Source: Papaver somniferum (lineage: Eukaryota > Streptophyta > Magnoliopsida > Ranunculales > Papaveraceae). From it: a stretch of DNA of 64,000 bases. Positions within the stretch are counted from its first letter, which is position 1; each line of letters begins with the position of its first letter. The notes beneath the pieces were generated by a model that saw only the letters and a program-made list of their open reading frames with translations, was not told the origin of the DNA and ran no database searches. The translations under genes and the position numbers were made by a program. Location of the stretch: assembly GCF_003573695.1 (NCBI RefSeq), contig NC_039363.1:152118826-152182825 (forward strand). Reading direction: 5' to 3'. Shown here piece by piece: positions 21,601 through 31,346 of the stretch.

Positions 21601-21960
21601 GCTTTTGCATGCCATTGGTACGGCGGTGCGGCTGGAATGGTTGGGACTTTGGCGCGTGAGGTGTGGATGGCATGGTTGGCATGTCGTTGGCACGGTGGTG
21701 CGGCTGGCATGGTTGGCATGCCTTTGGCGCGGATATGTGGATGACATGATTGGCATGCCGTCGGCACGGCGGTGCAGCTGGCATGGTTGGTATGACTCTG
21801 GCGCGGAGGTGTGGCTGGCATAGTTGGCATGCCGTTGGCACGGTGGTGCGGCTGGCATGGTTGGCATGCCTTTGGCGCGGAGGTGTGGTTGGCATGCCGT
21901 TGGCACGGTGGTGCGGCTGGCATGGTTAGCATGCCTTTTGCGCGGAGGTGTAGCTAAGGC
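21600..21960. repeat. Tandem array, 65-74 bp unit, about five copies
   Basis: CGGYGGTGCRGCTGG starts at 21621, 21693, 21767, 21841 and 21906. Units alternate GGCATGCC with GGCGCGGAGGTGTGG. It adjoins the 193-bp array and shares the GGCATGG vocabulary, so one may have grown from the other. Confidence 0.8.
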
Positions 21961-22199
21961 CATCTAGGTGTGGAAATTAGGGTTAGCGGTTCGAAAACCT
22001 AATTATAATATACAACATGCGCGGTTGGCATGCTTGGCTGGCATGTGCGGAGATGATGCCAGTCAGTACTGAGGGTTCTGTCGTGGAATATAGCATATAT
22101 GTAAAAAAAAAAAAAGGTACCCTGGTAAATTTCTCGTAGACGTATTGAAAGGCTCAATAAATGTGCTAGTGGAGACATTAGCTCTGTTTCCTTACATAG

Positions 22200-22207
22200 T
22201 GACGTCA
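22200..22207. promoter_or_regulatory. TGACGTCA palindrome in G LTR U3
   Basis: A perfect 8-bp bZIP (C-box/CRE type) site followed by CGTCGG, about 55 bp inside the LTR's outer end. TGA-type bZIP factors bind such sites in plants. Use here is inference. Confidence 0.4.
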
Positions 22208-24046
22208 CGTCGGACTAAGGTTTTACGATTTTAACCCTAAGCTAAAAGCCACCATCAACAATAGGGTTCACTTATCAAGTAAATAGGAATTAACGTTTGT
22301 GTAATTTACTTTAATTATAATAAAACAATTATAATGCGAAAATATAAAGTAAATGACACAACAAGATTTTGTTAACGAGGAAACCGCAAATGAAAAAAAA
22401 CTCAGGGACCATGTCTAAAATTGAATACTCTCAGGACCAAGCAACTAAACCAATAGTTCACTTAGTTCCGTCTGTATTCCCACGCCTCCAACTTATAAAT
22501 AAGTCACGTAATTGGAACAATTCCTTTGGTTCGTATTCCAAACAATAAAGGAACAGCAAATCGGTTTGGTATCAACTCTCTTCAACCAAGTGATATGAGT
22601 CGGACAAAGGCTCTTCTTTTTATCTTAACATAAACTCCTTCTTTAGGTCCTTAGATCTATCTTATGTTCAATTACCGAAGTAATCGTTTAAGATTAAGCC
22701 AACAACACTATTAATCCAAAGAATTGTGTTGATGTCGATCTACTCAATTAATCAATCCAGTCTATCACAAGGATAAACCGATTATTAATTGGATCCTCTT
22801 TTACCGAAACAAATATTGTGCACACCAAAGATTATGAACCCACAAATCAGAAATCTTCAATATCTTCTTCTTCTTCAAATATTCTTAGATCTTCAATAAT
22901 AACCTGCACACAATCACCTTAATCTCTTGTGATCAATCACGCACAAAAAGGAGTCTGTTAACAATGGATTATCACAAGATCGTCTTTAGAACTAAAAACA
23001 GTCTAAAGATCCCTGTCGAAACTTTGAACTAGTTTGAGTGAATCTTATATCAGAAGAGAAGATTCTCAAGCATAAACAATCTATGTGCAATCAAAGTTCA
23101 ACCACCGTTAGTCAATCAAAACAATGAAAACAAAAGATAGACCACAATTATCTAGTTTCCCACCGACGTTACACGCTAGAGCTTCTCAATCCCAAAGAAG
23201 ACTTTAAACTGAGCGGCCGTAAGAGATTTCGCCTAATTAGGTTACTCTCCTCTCCGAATAAGCGGCTACACCAGTAACAACACAACAAAGAGGAAGCTTG
23301 TTGTTACGAAGGATTAGTTTGCTAAAAAGGCAAACTTCAAGTATTTATAGACAAGGAATTTTGTACACCAAGGAATTTCCAAAACCGAAAATATTCCCAA
23401 GATATTCATTAAAGCACAAATGTGGTTTTCATAATTCCTGGAGATGCTCTGTCCAAAAATAATGATCGAAATCTCTCAGAAAATCTCTAATTAGTAAATG
23501 CACATTACTAATTCTTATTTTCCCAGAAATGAAGTTAATTACCTTAATTAAAAGATTCTTAACTTATTTATGTTTGGATCCTGGGATTCTCTTCCCTTAG
23601 CTATTAAGGAATAACTTTGAACAATTAAAGAAATAAACATTCACAGCACGTGTTCAAAGTATGTCGACATCCTTACTTTGTAAGTTCTCTTTCACACTTA
23701 CAACCTTGAAACCGATTTTCCACACTTCCAAACAAGTTTAGAATGGTTCATATGACTTTCAAGAACTACGCGATTGATCAAATAATATTCAATCACAATC
23801 ATGGGTTTAACGGTTCTACCAAAAAAAGTTTCGGTTCTACCTTCCATGTGAGTATTGTGCATAGTCACGCTAGATTTCCAAAAATTCGGTTGACTAGGTA
23901 CTAGGATCGGTTCCCCATATATATATGGTATCTAACTTATATGTGTAAAAAGCGAAAAAGCTAGGGTTTCACGTGGTTGAGCTCCGGTTTTCTCTCCCTC
24001 AAAATTCTCTTGGCGTTCACAAGTTTTCTTTTGATTTTGCGCTCTA

Positions 24047-25942
24047 ATGGCGCAAGATCAAGACAATAATCCACCAGTTTTAGTTAATAGTTATGATAAT
24101 CAATCAAGAAGGATATGGAACCAATCAAAATCAAAAACTATCTATATCCCTAAGAATTATGCTGCTAACCCTAATGCTTCCGTGTTTGGAAGGCAGTTCG
24201 AAGATGATGGTGTTTCAAACCCTAACGCTGCAATTCCTGAAGCTTTTAGGAATCATGGTGCAAACCCTAACGCTGTTCCTACAGCGATTAGGAAGGTGAT
24301 GGGGACGGACATTCATGGTGCGTCAAGGAAGGAAGATGGAAATCATAACTCGTTTAGGAAACCGGGGGATGATGGTGTTATGGAAGGATCCTATGCATCT
24401 ATATTAAAGAGAAGAACCCATGTTTTATCAAAGATTGATGCCGAGACACTATCTCATCCTCCAATTTTTTCTTCAACAAATAATGATGTTTTGATCAAGA
24501 TCCCACGAGACACTCATACAAGGATTAAGGCTGTGTGGAGATTCAGCTTGGTTGGTCGTTTGATTTTTTTCAAAACCCTAAAATTTGATGATGTTAAAAG
24601 AGAATTATTGAATCAATGGAAGCTATCTGGTTCGGTTCAATTTATTCCATGGAAGAAGGGATATTTTGTTATCAAACTAGACAATGAAGATGATCGTAAA
24701 CGTGTAAGCTATGATGGTCCATGGAAGATTAAATCTCCAGACGGAATTCAGCAGCTTAAAATTCATCCATGGACACCTATGTTTGATCCTGGGAAAGATA
24801 AGATTACTAGAGATGCAGTTTGGGTTCGTTTCACAGCTTTGCCAATGGAGTTTTGGGATGAAGAGACAATTTTTAGGCTGGCAAGGGGGCTTGGTAGACC
24901 GGTTTCGGTTGATCCGCGTACTTTGCGCCATGAATATGGATACTTTGCAGCAGCTCTGGTTGATATAGACTTCTCTCAACCTTTGAGAAGAATTTTGATT
25001 GATGGTGAAGAGAATGATGAAATTTTTGTTCAAGAATATGAAATTTTGAACAGGCCCAGCTTTTGCGATTATTGTAAATCGATTGGCCATAAAAAATCTG
25101 ATTGTAGAACAAAAAAGTTTGATGATTTGAAGGACAAGGCTGAAGTTGAAACTGATCCTGAGATTAAGAAAGCAATTGAAGCGGATATGGATGATCTTAA
25201 GAATTTTTGGCAAAAGGAACGAATCCCTAAAGGTAAGAAACATTTGCCGTCGGATGCTCCAATCGTAGAAACTGAACAAGCTAAAAATGGTGATGAGGCC
25301 ATAACGTTGAAGAAGAAGAAATCTATCCTTGAGATAGCAACTGGAACACGTACAATCTTTTCTGAGCATAGTGAGAGTGCTAGTGCTACTTTAGAAGCTG
25401 ATGATACTATATTGGAGCACACCGAGGATGATGCCTTGTCCGTGCCGCATATTGCTGCAACTCATATTGCTGAAGCTCGCAGTGATGCTCAGTCTGTGCA
25501 ACCCATGGAGGATGGTGGCTTATCTAAGCAATGCGGAGATGTGGCTAATGCTAGTGACGCAACTTTACTTGGTTTGCGTGAAGAAGATGCGGAATATGTC
25601 TGTAATGATGATGCGGAATTGGTTTTGCGAAGTGTTGGTGCAGCACTTGAGGAGCTGGTGCATGATAATTTATCTAAGGAAGATGATATTGATTTGGAGA
25701 TGCAAGAGATGGAAGCGTATAGAAATTATGAGGCCATGAAGGAGGCAACTAGGCAACGGGAAGCTGATGCTGAGGCTGCCAAAATTCAGCAAGATATTGC
25801 TAGAGCTAAGCTAGAGAACTTGAGGAAGCAGGTTTTGGACTTGCATCATTCTCCGGCTAATTCCAATATGGTTGCTAAGAGGAAGCTAGTTTTAGTGAGG
25901 CCACTAGGACTTCAAGAAGATCTTCACCAGCTAGATCTTTAG
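24047..25942 (+). CDS. LN1 ORF1: DUF4283-type RNA-binding gag-like protein
   Basis: This is a 631-codon frame. Residues about 155-295 (KAVWRFSLVGRL..., WVRFTALPMEFWDEETI) form the DUF4283 region found in plant LINE ORF1 proteins. A CX2CX4HX4C knuckle follows, with C340, C343, H348 and C353. Such proteins bind the LINE RNA and form the particle. The N-terminus has three NPNA tetrapeptides. The C-terminal half is acidic and then helical (about 545-605). The last ~20 residues are out of frame: after about 25885 a Ser/Arg-rich continuation (RTSRRSSPARS) lies in another phase and runs toward 26240, so the natural ORF1 was longer. The ATG is the first in frame and lies 100 bp from the element's 5' end. 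Confidence 0.85.
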   Translation: MAQDQDNNPPVLVNSYDNQSRRIWNQSKSKTIYIPKNYAANPNASVFGRQFEDDGVSNPNAAIPEAFRNHGANPNAVPTAIRKVMGTDIHGASRKEDGNHNSFRKPGDDGVMEGSYASILKRRTHVLSKIDAETLSHPPIFSSTNNDVLIKIPRDTHTRIKAVWRFSLVGRLIFFKTLKFDDVKRELLNQWKLSGSVQFIPWKKGYFVIKLDNEDDRKRVSYDGPWKIKSPDGIQQLKIHPWTPMFDPGKDKITRDAVWVRFTALPMEFWDEETIFRLARGLGRPVSVDPRTLRHEYGYFAAALVDIDFSQPLRRILIDGEENDEIFVQEYEILNRPSFCDYCKSIGHKKSDCRTKKFDDLKDKAEVETDPEIKKAIEADMDDLKNFWQKERIPKGKKHLPSDAPIVETEQAKNGDEAITLKKKKSILEIATGTRTIFSEHSESASATLEADDTILEHTEDDALSVPHIAATHIAEARSDAQSVQPMEDGGLSKQCGDVANASDATLLGLREEDAEYVCNDDAELVLRSVGAALEELVHDNLSKEDDIDLEMQEMEAYRNYEAMKEATRQREADAEAAKIQQDIARAKLENLRKQVLDLHHSPANSNMVAKRKLVLVRPLGLQEDLHQLDL

Positions 25943-26256
25943 AAAACTTAACACTTTCTAATAGATTTGAAACTGGGACCGAGGAGATTGATAAGGTGAT
26001 TGTTGAAGCTGATGATGTGATTGAAGATGTAGTTGCAACTAACACTTCAACATAGCTGAGGAGGATGCAGAAATTTGGAGATTCTTGCTAATAAAGAGTT
26101 AGCTGATCATGAGAAGAAGGAGTTGGCGGAAAGAAGAAAAAATCTAAAGCTCCTAAGAAGAAGACAGCTGCTGTGGCTACGGTAGTCAAGTTCAAACTCG
26201 AAGTGGAAAATCTTCTAGACAGGGTTCGGCAAGCCCTTCAAAGATAGAGTTAATTA

Positions 26257-27086
26257 ATGCGTGTCTTCTATTGGAATGCTCAAGGCTTGGCCAAGGATGG
26301 TGCAAGGGCCAAGTTGAATGAGCTTTACTACTTGCACAAACCTGACGTTATTTGTATTGCGGAGCCTCAGGTTCGTTGCACTACACGTTTTGTTAGGAAG
26401 CTTAATTTGCTTGATTTTTGTGAAGATGTTATTACTAATGAGTGCATGGTCAGAAAGGTAATATTTGGGTCTTTTGGAGGAATACTCTTGCAAGGCCGAT
26501 GTTTATCTTCTAAGCAGGCTATCACTTTGGATTTTTCTGGGAGTTTGTCACGGCTGTGCATGCTTCTTTTGATGCGGTTGAAAGGAGATCTCTTTGGCGC
26601 AATTGGGTCTGGGATATATTTCCGTTCCATGGTTGGTGTTGGGGGATTTCAATTGTGTTCTGCGTCTTGATGAGAAGAAGGGTGGTAGGCCGATCAAAGA
26701 AATTTATATAAATGAGTTTCGAAGTTGGATATCTGACAATGGTTTGGTTGAGGCCGATGCTATTGGGAAGAAGTATACTTGGTCCAATTGTCGGAGTGGT
26801 ATGCATAGAATTGTTTCTAAAACGATAGGGCCGTTATTAATGGTGCGTGGCTTGATAAGTTTGCTAACTGGAGGTGCAAAGCTTTGCCGAGATCTGCTCG
26901 GACCATTCTCCTCTTTTTGGTTTTGCTTTTGACAGTCCTAGGCCGAAGAGAGCTCCTTTTAGAATTCAGAAGATGTGGCTTTCTCATCCATCATTTTTGG
27001 ACTTCGTCAAAGACAATTGGAGTGTTAGGCTGGATGGTGCTCCTCCTTTTTTTTTATCAAAGTTGAAGCGGTTGGGGAGGCTTTGA
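26257..27086 (+). pseudogene. LN1 ORF2 endonuclease domain, frameshifted
   Basis: Frame 26257-26670 starts MRVFYWNAQGLAKDGA and has the IAEPQV segment with the family's catalytic Glu. The LGDFNCVL motif is in frame 26594-26932. The CSDHSPLF motif is in frame 26874-27086. These are the N-Q-G-L, E, GDFN and SDH landmarks of APE-type endonucleases that nick target DNA. At least two frame breaks separate them. Confidence 0.8.
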
Positions 27087-28784
27087 AGATTTGGAATAGA
27101 TTGGTGTTTGGAGATGTTCAGTTTCGTTTAAAGCAAGCGGAATTGAATCTTGATAAGGAGAATGATATTTTGGACCATAATGTTAGCTGTGAAGTCCAAT
27201 TTTTGAAGGTTGCCGATGCTAAGAAGGCTGCTGATGATGTGCGGTATGATTGGCCACTATGCTTAAGCAAAAATCGAGAACTAGCTGGTTGGAGGATGGT
27301 GATCAGAACACTCGTTTTTTTCACAATTCAATAAGAATGAGGAGGAGCCAAAACACAATTTCCGACTGAAGATTTCTACTAACTCTACTTTGTTTTTGCA
27401 GGATGAAATAAAAGATTACATTGTTGATCATTATCGTGCAAAGTTCAACGGTGGAGCTGTTCATATTGATCCGAGACTATTTGATTATGAGCATGAAATC
27501 ATATCAGCTGCTGAGAGTGCTTGTATGGATGCTATTCCTACCTTGGATGAAGTTAAAGAGGCTGTTTTTGATCTTGGAGCGGATTCTGCTCCTGGCCCTG
27601 ATGGATTTACAGGTTCTTTCTTTCGATCTGTTGGAACATTATTTCTAGAGATCTTTTTAATGCTATTGCAAACTGTTGGGCGATGAGGAAGATTCCTAAT
27701 GGCATTAACTCTAGTTTTATTGTGCTCATTCCAAAAGCTAATAAGTCTGATGCTATTAAAGACTATAGCCAATTGGTTTAAGCAACTTCTTCTTCAAAAT
27801 CATTACCAAAATTATGGCGACCAGACTTGGCACGGTGTTGAACAAATTGATTTCTGAAGAGCAAGTGGCGTTTATGAAAGGAAGAAACATTCATGAGAAT
27901 ATAGCCTTGGCCTCGGAACTGATCAATGAGATTAGCGTTGAACGGAAGCATGGTAACGTTGGCCTTAAATTGGATATAGCCCAGGCTTTTGACACGGTGA
28001 GTTGGGAGTTTGTTGTTGAAGTTTTTCGTCAATATGGCTTTTCTGATGCATGGTGTTCGTGGTTGCTAGTATTCTTAACTCTGCCCGTATATCTATTATG
28101 ATTAATGGTAGCCCTGAAGGTTTTTTCAGTATCACAAGAGGCCTTCGTCAAGGTGATCCTCTTTCACCTTTGATTTTTGTTCTTATTGAAGATGTTTTGA
28201 GCCGCAATCTCTCTAAGTTGTTTGCTGCTAGAAGTATGCATCACATGGTGAGTAAGAAAGGTGTGGCTCCAACCCATTTACTCTTTGCGGATGATATTCT
28301 TATTTTCTGTAAGGGTAATCTTCATAGCTTGCGGAACTTGAAGGAGATGCTTGGCATGTATCAACGTGCTTCCGGTCAGTATGTTAGTTACGCCAAAAGC
28401 AAATTTTATTATGGTGGAGATAGGCAGTCTCGTGCTATTGCTATTGCAAACTTTATGGGCATGGAGAGGGCGCATTTCCCGGATAATATTTGGGAATCCA
28501 ATTGAAACCTGGCATTGTGCGTCATATTCATGTTCGTCAGGTAATGGAGAAGATTATGGACAAGCTGGCAGGTTGGAAGGGTAAGCTATTGTCTTTTCAG
28601 GCCAGGTTAGTTTTGATCAATCATCAGTTATTTCTAGCTATTTGCTTCATTCAATGGCTGTTTACAAATGGCCATGCACGGCCATCAAATCTGTTGAGAG
28701 GGCCATTCGCAATTTTTTGTGGTCTGGAGATGCTGAGAGGCGCAAACACTTCACGGTTCTTTATGATGTTTATGCCTTTCTAGA
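27083..28784 (+). pseudogene. LN1 ORF2 reverse transcriptase domain, frameshifted
   Basis: Landmarks in order are: APGPDGFTGSFF (in 27390-27686), SFIVLIPKANKSDA just after it in another phase, AFMKGRNIHENIALASEL and LDIAQAFDTVSW (27814-28101), then GLRQGDPLSPLIFVL and the catalytic FADDILIF (28050-28505). The usual FADD replaces the YADD of viruses, as in plant L1 elements. The first catalytic aspartate (D in LDIAQAFD) and the ADD pair are intact, but several indels break the frame, so no complete enzyme can be made. Confidence 0.82.
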
Positions 28785-28921
28785 CGTGAAGGTGGGCTTG
28801 GCCTCAAGAAGTTAAATGATGTTAATAGGGCCATGCTTATGAAGTTGTGGATTTCGATTCGAGACTCTGATAAGACTTGGGCTAGATTTTTGAAGGCAAA
28901 ATATTTCAAGGTAATGGCAAC

Positions 28922-29559
28922 TTGATTGATTATAAGTTGGGTTCCTCGGTTTTTCCTGGCATTAGATTGGTGCATAACTTTGTTCAAAAACACACGCGCT
29001 CAATTATAGGTAACGGTGCTAATACTTCCTTATTTTTTGATAATTGGTGTGCTGATTTTTCAATTGCTCAACGTCTTGGCATCACAACAAGAGGCCCTAA
29101 TGATTTTAAGGCCAAGGTGAGTGATATTATTGTTGATGGCTCTTGGGCTATTCCTCCAAAGACTAAAGAATTGATGTTACGATGCAATATTGATGTTGAT
29201 AATTTGCCTCTTATTGGTGGTGGAGATGATTATAAAATTTGGGACTTGGACAGTAAGGGTGTTTTCACTGTCAAGTCAGCCAAGGCTGCTATTCGTGGGC
29301 CAACTGAAATTTTGCCAGCTGCGGCACTCTCTCTAGAAGTGTTATACATCCTACTTTGGGTGTGCAGTATTGGAAGCTATTTTATAAACAGTGTTGTGCT
29401 TCTGATGATAATGTTATGAAGAAGACTGGTAGGGAGATGCCTTCTATGTGTCGTTTATGTAGAGAAGACTGTGAGATGTTAGCCATATTACTTGGCATTG
29501 CAAAATTGCCAAAAGAATTTGGAAGTGGGCAGCTGAAATTTTCAATTGACGCCGAATGA
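28922..29559 (+). pseudogene. LN1 ORF2 post-RT region (zf-RVT-like), broken
   Basis: Frame 28922-29419 has KHTRSIIGNGANTSLFFDNW, IWDLDSKGVFTVKSAKAAI and VLYILLW, typical of the plant LINE segment that precedes the zf-RVT motif. Frame 29356-29559 continues with MCRLCREDCEMLAILLG, a degraded CX2C...H/C finger. A frame change lies near 29400. Confidence 0.65.
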
Positions 29560-29614
29560 GACCTGGTGGCCTCCTACAAGGCTGCAAAGGGCCGGAGTCG
29601 AATGATTAAGATCT

Positions 29615-30325
29615 GTGGTTGCAAATCTTGCAATAGTTACGGAGCTGTGGAAGATGCGTAACAAAGCTTATTTTGAGAACAAGCAGATTCGTTGGCTGGA
29701 GTTTAAAGGAAGAGTTCATCAGGTAATTCGTGATAACTCTATTAGATTGAAGGGCCATATGCATAATACTTTGGATGATTTGCGTATTGTTTTTTTTAGA
29801 GTGACGCATAGATCTTGCGATCACTCTGACCCAGTTGAAGTTACTTGGAGTCCACCAAATCCTGGTGAGATTATGATCTGTTGTGATGGTGCATCTCTTG
29901 GTAATCCGGGGCAGGCTGGTTCTGGTGTTGTCTTCCGTGATTCTAGCTCGGTAGTCTTGGTGTTCTGTGCGTTGGCCTGGGCTGGCAGACTAACTTCTAT
30001 GCTGAAGTTTGTGCGGTGATCTATGGTGCTGTCGTTGCAAAGATGGAATGTGAAGAACCTATGTGTCAGATCTGATTCGATGAGTTGTTTATATGCTCTT
30101 CAAAAAGGCGACTTGTCATGGCAGCTAATGCAGAGGTGGAGAATAGCGAAGAATTTTTATAACAATATCAGCTATATTCATAGCTACAGAGAGGCTAACT
30201 TTTCAGCGGATGTCTCGGCCAAACAAGCTTGTTTGTTGGCCGAGGAACATTATGAGTTTTACGAGGGTAGGCCAGGTTTTATTCATTCTTTTGAATGGCC
30301 TGGAGAGGTTTACTATCGTTTTTAG
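29615..30325 (+). pseudogene. LN1 ORF2 RNase H domain, frameshifted
   Basis: Frame 29615-30019 carries CCDGASLGNPGQAGSGVVFRD, the first catalytic strand of plant-type RNase H. Frame 30023-30325 carries VRSDSMSCLYAL and YREANFSADVSAKQA, which hold the later aspartates. A frame break near 30015 separates them. RNase H at the ORF2 end is common in plant L1 clades. Confidence 0.72.
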
Positions 30326-30442
30326 GTTTTTTAGTGTGCGGTCTTTTGGCTTAGCACTAAATTAGCCTGATCCTTGTACATTTTCGCTTTTTCAATTCTA
30401 TTTTATTGACCGAGTAAAAAAAAAAATCTAACTTATATGTGT

Positions 30443-30610
30443 TGCACATGTCCAGAGGATCGGTTCCCCTTTGCTTAAAAACGTGTTGCACATGTTCATA
30501 GGATCGATTCCCTTTTCTGCTATAAACCTTGCTGCACCTCATACAAGGATCGGTTCCCATTTGTGATGTACTACACCTCTTACTAGGATCGGTTCTTCTT
30601 TCCCATATTT
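30443..30610. repeat. GGATCGGTTCCC-type short repeats in C1 LTR
   Basis: AGGATCGGTTCC or a close variant occurs at about 30457, 30500, 30546 and 30588, and once left of LN1 at 23903, each with a (T)GCACA or TACACC motif before it. Steps are about 42-46 bp. LN1 inserted within this array. Confidence 0.65.
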
Positions 30611-31329
30611 GATCAGACATAAAATCACAAACCCAATCATACCATCTCAGGTGATTACTTAAGATCGGTCTCACTAATAAAAGTCATACCAATACATAAG
30701 TCAGGACTTTGTGAATAGTTCTACCAAGAACACAAAAAAGTCGTGAACGGTTATACTCAAGCACAGATATTGGTTGTTCATAAGATATGCAATGAATAAC
30801 AAAACCAATAACGCCTGGCGATTTCCTTTTCGATTCACAAACAAGTTTATGAACTTACTTCCTTAGAATACATGTAAACATTGTTCCCTAGGATGAAATC
30901 CTCACCTCATACCCATACATAATCACAATAGCATTCAAATGATTATGGCGATGTCTTATCTACAAAGTTTAATGGTTAAGCAATAAACCTCGTATTGTAT
31001 TCCTTAATACTATGTCTATCTAGAGTTCAAATATGCTTCGCAGTTTTGTTTTCAATATGCACGACTTGAAAGATACGTTAGGGAATGAAACAGTTCAAGT
31101 CAAATATCACTAACCTCAAGTGGAAGGATGATTGTTGTCGTTGTAGCTCCTTGCTTCTTCGCATCTTCAGGTCTTCGAAATACTTGTAATGTCTCATTAT
31201 CCTAATACTTTCAAGCTAACCTATAGGAAGTTGACTCTAGTACATAATCAAGCGACTCTTAACATGAGTTTTGATTCACTAAAATACGACAACCAAACTT
31301 GGTGGGTTCAACCGAGCAATGATCTAAAA

Positions 31330-31346
31330 ATCTCCCCCTTTGTCAA
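31330..31346 (-). other. C1 polypurine tract
   Basis: The minus strand reads TTGACAAAGGGGGAGAT directly before the LTR, the usual Copia form. It is identical in C2 (60647-60663). Confidence 0.7.

Larger units (their letters stand above)
12448..22260 (-). mobile_element. G, degraded Ty3/gypsy-type retrotransposon, left end outside the window
   Basis: From right to left it has an LTR (17846-22260), a primer site, gag remnants with a CX2HX4HX4C knuckle, a protease remnant and a possible integrase C-terminus. It then continues through 14496-14982 and 12448-12786, which are joined across solo LTR S1 by its TSD. Reverse transcriptase, RNase H and the integrase core are missing. R2 interrupts its left side, so the other LTR must lie beyond the window. 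It inserted into Copia LTR C1 at 22261. Confidence 0.75.
17846..22260 (-). repeat. G 5' LTR, about 2.82 kb without S2
   Basis: On the element strand it runs from TGTTGATGGTGGCTTTTAGC (right) to CACCCTAAAACA (left), so its ends are TGTT and AACA. The primer site lies just inside. It contains a TATA box, a 193-bp tandem array, a shorter-period array, a TGACGTCA palindrome and the S2 insertion. The U3 part (right of the TATA box) is very long because of the arrays. With only one LTR in the window, the outer end is inferred from the TG/CA ends and from C1-like sequence starting right after it. Confidence 0.65.
23947..30425 (+). mobile_element. LN1, near full-length plant L1-type LINE, 6.5 kb
   Basis: It is flanked by the 17-bp duplication ATCTAACTTATATGTGT (23930-23946 and 30426-30442). 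It ends in an A run and starts with AAAAAGCGAAAAAGC. Two gene regions are present in the usual order: a gag-like ORF1 with CCHC, then a fragmented ORF2 with endonuclease, reverse transcriptase and RNase H motifs. The length and complete 5' part suggest full-length insertion, and the many frame breaks show it is now dead. Confidence 0.92.
22261..31329 (-). mobile_element. C1, Copia-type 3' LTR (about 2.6 kb visible), interrupted by LN1 and truncated by G
   Basis: Its left half shares GTTAACGAGGAAACCGCAAATG-type text with the C2 LTR (22373 on; 58964 on). Its right end, GGTGGGTTCAACCGAGCA then TCTCCCCCTTTGTCAA, matches C2's LTR end and polypurine tract. The last two bases read AA instead of CA. 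The first ~300 bp of the C2 LTR have no counterpart, as expected if G (ending at 22260) split this LTR. Confidence 0.72.

Noticed and set aside
18540..21960. Possible CRISPR-like array
   Set aside because: Units are 193 or about 70 bp with no distinct spacers, in plant repeat DNA.
18355..21963. Many overlapping ORFs of 60-205 codons on both strands
   Set aside because: They come from the 193-bp and 65-74-bp tandem arrays, repeat with the unit, and are open in several frames at once.
24047..24330. Resemblance of NPNA motifs to malaria circumsporozoite repeats
   Set aside because: Only three scattered tetrapeptides in a clear plant LINE ORF1. Chance similarity.
24677..25422. Minus-strand ORFs of 117-230 codons
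   Set aside because: They are shadows of LN1 ORF1, which has domain and motif support.
30357..30674. Minus ORF with repeated DPxxRCS text
   Set aside because: It is a translation of the GGATCGGTTCC short repeats and crosses LN1's end.
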